9,184 nucleotides of DNA from Oscillospiraceae bacterium. Lineage in GTDB: Bacteria; Bacillota_A; Clostridia; Oscillospirales; Oscillospiraceae. Numbering within the stretch: position 1 is the stretch's first letter; the number at the start of each line of letters is the position of its first letter. The DNA lies in the NCBI GenBank assembly GCA_017415945.1, contig JAFQDR010000285.1:1-9184 (forward strand). The letters are read 5' to 3'. Both the position numbers and the translations under genes were made by a program. The notes under the pieces are model-generated. The model saw only the letters and a program-made list of their open reading frames with translations. It did no database searches and was not told where the DNA came from. Shown in pieces: positions 6,513 to 9,184 of this stretch.

Positions 6513-6541
6513 ATTATACACCAATACACCCACATTGTCAA
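6513..6541 (-). promoter_or_regulatory. consensus sigma-A promoter for the XRE-immA operon
   Basis: On the - strand: TTGACA (6541-6536), a 17-bp spacer and TATAAT (6518-6513), a second perfect consensus promoter. It starts near 6506 and gives a leader of roughly 95 nt before the XRE ATG at 6410. It faces the + promoter, so polymerase footprints at the two would overlap. Confidence 0.87.
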
Positions 6542-6586
6542 GAGGTTTTGAAAAAATCATGTATATTAATATTTATAAGAACGATT

Positions 6587-7825
6587 ATGGAAAGAACGAT
6601 ACTGCATTGTGACATGAATAACTTCTATGCCTCCGTGGAGTGCTTTCTCAATCCCAAGCTGAAACCATATCCGGTGGCAGTCTGCGGAAGTGCGGAAGAA
6701 CGGCACGGAATCGTGCTGGCGAAGAACTACAAAGCAAAAGCCTTCGGCGTGAGTACCGGAGAAGCCATCTGGCAGGCCAAGCAGAAGTGCAAGGATCTTG
6801 TGGTTGTTCCTCCACATTACGAGGAGTACATGAAGTTCTCGAAAGCGGCTCGTGAAATCTACGAGGACTACACCGATCAGGTAGAAGCCTTCGGCATGGA
6901 TGAGTGCTGGCTGGATGTTACAGGCTCCACGATGGTGATGGGCAGCGGTGAGAAGATCGCTAACGAGATCAGAGAACGGATCAAGTTTGAACTTGGACTT
7001 ACGATCTCCGCAGGCGTATCCTTCAATAAAGTTTTCTCAAAGCTCGGAAGCGATATGAAGAAACCGGATGCTGTCACCTGTATCCCGAAGGAACACTTCA
7101 AAGAGATGATCTGGAAACTCCCCGCATCTGAAATGCTCGGAGTCGGACGAGCCACAGAGAGGAAACTCTCATCGTGCGGTATCCATACAATCGGTGACAT
7201 CGCAAATTTGCCCGTAGATTTCTTTACGCGAAAGCTCGGCAAATGCGGGACGGACCTGTGGCGGTTTGCCAACGGTCTTGATCAGAGCAAAGTCGCCTGC
7301 GTTGATGCCGAGGTTCCTGTCAAATCCGTTGGACACGGAATTACCACATTGCAGGATCTTGAAGATTCCGCCGAGGTATGGAAGGTAATGCTCGCTCTCT
7401 GTCAGGAGATCGGACATAAGCTCTATACATATAACAAGAAGGCAACCGGTATCGCAATTGATATCCGTGATAATCAACTCTATACCAAGCAGTGGCAGCG
7501 TGGAATCCCCGTTTCCACACAAAGCCCATCCTGCATCGCCAAGGAAGCCTTCGATCTTTTCACCGCAAGATATGAGTGGAAGAACCCGATCCGCTCGCTG
7601 ACTGTCCGTGCGATTAACCTTGTGTCCACGGACTACGCCGATCAGTTGAATATCTTTTGCGACTCTGAAAAGATGGACAGGCGAGAACGGCTCGATCAGG
7701 TTATTGAGGACATCCGCCGACGCTTTGGTAAAAGCATCATTTGCAATGCCTGTTTACTTGATAACCCCAAGATGCCTCCGGACTGTGAAACGAAAGTTAT
7801 CATGCCGACCGGAGTGCCGACCTGA
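6587..7825 (+). CDS. Y-family DNA polymerase (UmuC/UvrX-type translesion polymerase)
   Basis: A 412-aa Y-family polymerase, the length of Bacillus UvrX/YqjW. Palm motif one is ILHCDMNNFYASVE (residues 5-18), with catalytic Asp9 and steric-gate residues Phe13/Tyr14. The second catalytic pair is Asp105-Glu106 in FGMDECWLDVTG. ISAGVSFNKVFSKLGSDMKKPDA (about 141-163) is the conserved palm/thumb segment. The thumb has a helix-hairpin-helix, MLGVGRATERKLSSCGIHTIGDIA, and the little finger begins about residue 245. A sliding-clamp motif QLNIF (353-357) corresponds to QLNLF of UmuC. It should copy past lesions with low fidelity. The ATG follows only a weak ribosome site (ATAAGAACG), which may limit expression. 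It is the first gene of a four-gene operon under the repressor-controlled promoter. No LexA box is visible. Confidence 0.92.
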   Translation: MERTILHCDMNNFYASVECFLNPKLKPYPVAVCGSAEERHGIVLAKNYKAKAFGVSTGEAIWQAKQKCKDLVVVPPHYEEYMKFSKAAREIYEDYTDQVEAFGMDECWLDVTGSTMVMGSGEKIANEIRERIKFELGLTISAGVSFNKVFSKLGSDMKKPDAVTCIPKEHFKEMIWKLPASEMLGVGRATERKLSSCGIHTIGDIANLPVDFFTRKLGKCGTDLWRFANGLDQSKVACVDAEVPVKSVGHGITTLQDLEDSAEVWKVMLALCQEIGHKLYTYNKKATGIAIDIRDNQLYTKQWQRGIPVSTQSPSCIAKEAFDLFTARYEWKNPIRSLTVRAINLVSTDYADQLNIFCDSEKMDRRERLDQVIEDIRRRFGKSIICNACLLDNPKMPPDCETKVIMPTGVPT

Positions 7826-7841
7826 AAAGGAGGAACCCTAC

Positions 7842-8099
7842 ATGAATGAACCGGAATACAGAAAGGTTTATGTTGATGTGACAGTATTGATGCGAAAGGA
7901 TGGAACTCTCCTCCCGAAATCCTTCCGATGGGAGGACGGAGAGAAATATCCGATTGACAGAGTCCTGCACATCACGCCCGCCGCCTCATTGAAAGTAGGC
8001 GGACGAGGAACACGATACACCGTAAAGATTAACGGCATGGAACGGTATATGTTCCGTGAAGAAGATCGGTGGTTCGTGGAAGCACCCGTTATCAGATAA
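7842..8099 (+). CDS. 85-aa conserved small protein of the polymerase operon
   Basis: An 85-aa soluble protein: KVYVDVTVLMRKDGTLLPKSFRWEDGEKYPIDRVLHI (about 8-44), then ASLKVGGRGTRYTVKINGMERYMFREEDRWFVEAPV. The alternating pattern suggests a small all-beta barrel. From memory, similar proteins accompany Y-family polymerases in gut Clostridia, but I know no function. By position it recalls YolD-type partners of UvrX polymerases in Bacillus, although the sequence is not obviously YolD. The ATG has AGGAGG at 7828-7833, 8 bp upstream. The gene starts 16 bp after the polymerase stop, so it is co-transcribed, and its ribosome site is much stronger than that of the polymerase. Confidence 0.8.
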   Translation: MNEPEYRKVYVDVTVLMRKDGTLLPKSFRWEDGEKYPIDRVLHITPAASLKVGGRGTRYTVKINGMERYMFREEDRWFVEAPVIR

Positions 8100-8183
8100 T
8101 AGAACGACATAAAAACTTGAAAAGGAATTTCGCTGCAATGAGAACGTATAGTTGTTTGAGGGATATAAGGAGCATACGAATAA

Positions 8184-8393
8184 GTGAAGACGAATTACGA
8201 AGAATTATGGACAACCGTTCCCATGTACTGCCCGAACTGTGGGACGATCAACGATGGGTATAGAAACAGCGAGGGCAAGATCAAATACGAATGCCCGCGA
8301 TGCGGACTTGTAATGGTCCGTACTTACAAGAACCGCAGACATGATCTGCTGGAAATCACCATTCCCGAAGGGATGGCACGACTGAGAGGATAA
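8184..8393 (+). CDS. small zinc-ribbon protein
   Basis: A 69-aa protein with two CxxC knuckles, C16-PN-C19 and C37-PR-C40, joined by GTINDGYRNSEGKIKYE. This is a classic zinc ribbon, and the end is basic (RTYKNRRHD). It may bind nucleic acid or a protein partner. The start is GTG 8184 with AAGGAG at 8167-8172 about 11 bp upstream. An internal ATG at 8223 would leave only two residues before the first Cys and lacks a good site. An 84-bp gap separates it from the previous gene, and the stop is 5 bp before the next ATG. Confidence 0.7.
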   Translation: MKTNYEELWTTVPMYCPNCGTINDGYRNSEGKIKYECPRCGLVMVRTYKNRRHDLLEITIPEGMARLRG

Positions 8394-8398
8394 CGAAT

Positions 8399-8881
8399 AT
8401 GGCTTATATGAAGAAAACGACTTTTGAATATTATTCCGGAAGTAACATTGACCACTTTCTTGATGATTGCTTTGAAGTGGATGAAGCAATCGCGCCTGTT
8501 ATCAGAGAACTGAATCTGAAGGGCTATACAACAATGTTTTGTTGTTCAGGACACCCGTGTAAGGATCGCTGTGAAATGATTTATAACGACTGTACGACGG
8601 ATCCACGGAAAACAATGCTGTGGATAGTTGCAGTTGACAAGCTTCCGGACGGAGAAAACAATTATCGGATTGAGTTCGACATACCGGGAATCACGCTCTA
8701 TATTAAGTTTAAGGAGCATTACGATTTCGAGCAGATACCCAATGAGTTTGAGTATGAGGATGGAGTGTTGGACTACATCTATGATAACGAAGAACCATAT
8801 GACTTTCTTTATGAGAGATTGACTGTATGTGAAAGACTGTACGAATGGGCAAAGCAATTGCCTGAGCGCAGTAAACAATGA
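8399..8881 (+). CDS. 160-aa Cys-rich protein with CCSGH motif, function unknown
   Basis: A soluble acidic protein. Its N-terminal half carries DEAIAPVIRELNLKGYTTMFCCSGHPC, with Cys48, Cys49, His52, Cys54, Cys58 and Cys65 clustered as if to bind metal. The middle is beta-rich (MLWIVAVDKL, NYRIEFDIPGITLYIKF). The last third is very rich in Glu, Asp and Tyr (EQIPNEFEYEDGVLDYIYDNEEPYDFLYERL). Similar 'VDE-I-P-I--LN-KGY-T-FCCSGH' proteins occur, as I recall, in Firmicute mobile elements and phages, without a known role. The ribosome site GAGAGGA (8384-8390) overlaps the end of the zinc-ribbon gene, which indicates coupling. It is the last gene of the polymerase operon. Confidence 0.75.
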   Translation: MAYMKKTTFEYYSGSNIDHFLDDCFEVDEAIAPVIRELNLKGYTTMFCCSGHPCKDRCEMIYNDCTTDPRKTMLWIVAVDKLPDGENNYRIEFDIPGITLYIKFKEHYDFEQIPNEFEYEDGVLDYIYDNEEPYDFLYERLTVCERLYEWAKQLPERSKQ

Positions 8882-9021
8882 TATAAAACTAAAACTGAAT
8901 AACTGCGGTGTAACGACGCGGAAGGCCTGGCTGAAACAGTGCTAAGTTAAGTCCTTTTTGCAGGTCATACAACATAAACCGTGCGGTAGGCAATGCCAGA
9001 ATTGCGCAAGCTAAGTTGTGA
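8882..9021 (+). other. structured non-coding stretch after the polymerase operon
   Basis: 140 bp with no supported ORF. It holds several short self-complementary pieces: CTGAAACAG (8931-8939), GGCAATGCC (8989-8997) and TTGCGCAA (9003-9010). There are also two copies of GCTAAGTT (8941-8948 and 9010-9017) and two of TGCGGT (8904-8909 and 8982-8987). It leads directly into the large hairpin at 9022. It could be a structured leader, a 3' UTR or a small RNA; I match it to no known RNA family. Confidence 0.35.
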
Positions 9022-9095
9022 AGCCACCGACAAGACGAGATCACTCTGTGAAAACAGCAGTGTAACTTTGTCTTGCCGGTGGCTTTTTGTCTTTT
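9022..9095 (+). terminator. large two-storey hairpin with T-tract (terminator or attenuator)
   Basis: A 15-bp outer stem AGCCACCGACAAGAC (9022-9036) / GTCTTGCCGGTGGCT (9070-9084) has one A-C mismatch and is followed by TTTTGTCTTTT. Inside it is a second stem, CACTCTGT (9042-9049) / ACAGCAGTG (9054-9062), with one bulged C, closed by a GAAA tetraloop. It may end the polymerase operon or act as an attenuator for the gene starting near 9150. Confidence 0.7.
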
Positions 9096-9149
9096 CGGCA
9101 GACCGCTGAACAATCGCTCCCGGCAGGAAGACTGTGAGGAAGCGGTTGA

Positions 9150-9184
9150 ATGATGACCGAGAGGAGCATTTACTTTTATCGCCA
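9150..9184 (+). CDS. possible start of a further gene (runs off the window)
   Basis: Two adjacent in-frame ATGs (9150 and 9153) open a frame reading MMTERSIYFYR that is still open at the window edge. GAGGAAG (9136-9142) lies 7 bp before the first ATG, a good ribosome site. The gene starts about 55 bp after the hairpin T-tract. Only 11 codons are visible, so no family can be given. Confidence 0.42.
   Translation, partial: MMTERSIYFYR

Noticed and set aside
6293..6586. N-terminal extension of the polymerase frame upstream of 6587
   Set aside because: The frame is open, but it overlaps the XRE gene and the promoter/operator region. Y-family proteins begin near the ILHCDMNNFY motif, and the promoter start is at about 6493.
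6411..6586. LexA (Cheo) box
   Set aside because: I looked for CGAAC-N4-GTTC and close variants and found none; the repeats present have a different consensus.
8138..8263. Short + strand ORF (MRTYSCLRDIRSIRI...) between the 85-aa and zinc-ribbon genes
   Set aside because: It overlaps the zinc-ribbon gene in another frame, has a poorly placed ribosome site, and its sequence resembles no family.
8882..9021. tRNA gene or CRISPR repeat unit
   Set aside because: There is no T-loop or acceptor stem pairing, and the short repeats are too few and irregularly spaced for an array.
1..9184. Integrase, transposase or relaxase marking a mobile element
   Set aside because: None is visible in any frame. 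The mobile-element impression rests only on the type of genes in the right half.

Overview
The window looks like Gram-positive, moderate-GC DNA from a gut-type Clostridia (Lachnospiraceae/Oscillospiraceae-like). The reasons are strong AGGAGG ribosome sites, a BlaI/BlaR1-type pair, ECF sigma/anti-sigma genes with N-terminal sequences of the clostridial style, an IreB-family protein and an XRE/ImmA pair. I cannot name a species. The right half has the character of an integrative element or other accessory DNA (XRE repressor, ImmA protease, Y-family polymerase, small unknown genes), but no integrase, relaxase or att site is visible.

Left part (1-3062, + strand): the 3' end of a BlaI/MecI-type repressor overlaps by ATGA with a large M56 (BlaR1-type) membrane metalloprotease. 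Its long extracytoplasmic part is not the usual penicillin-binding sensor. A 72-aa two-helix membrane protein follows, then a clear intrinsic terminator. Middle-left (3063-4681, + strand): an ECF-type sigma factor, translationally coupled to a single-pass anti-sigma-like protein, then a TTG-started membrane-anchored protein. This unit faces the next operon, and two hairpins lie between them (4725-4810).

Centre (4813-6410, - strand): an operon read as XRE repressor, ImmA/IrrE protease, IreB-family small protein and a DUF2500-like membrane protein with a histidine cluster. Right (6587-8881, + strand): a UmuC/UvrX-type Y-family DNA polymerase followed by three small genes: an 85-aa protein, a zinc ribbon and a Cys-rich 160-aa protein. 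A structured 3' region with a strong hairpin follows, then the probable start of another gene.

The most interesting part is the 176-bp region between the XRE and polymerase genes. It contains two perfect consensus promoters (TTGACA, 17-bp spacer, TATAAT) facing each other. Three copies of a 16-bp operator-like element (consensus ACACYCRANNTTGCGY) lie in and around them, one almost exactly midway between the two promoters. I see no LexA box. The simplest model is a lambda-like or ICEBs1-like switch in which the XRE protein represses a mutagenic polymerase operon and ImmA cleaves the repressor when triggered, giving LexA-independent induced mutagenesis. The IreB-like protein in the same operon hints at a link to Ser/Thr-kinase signalling. 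All of this is inferred from layout and motifs.
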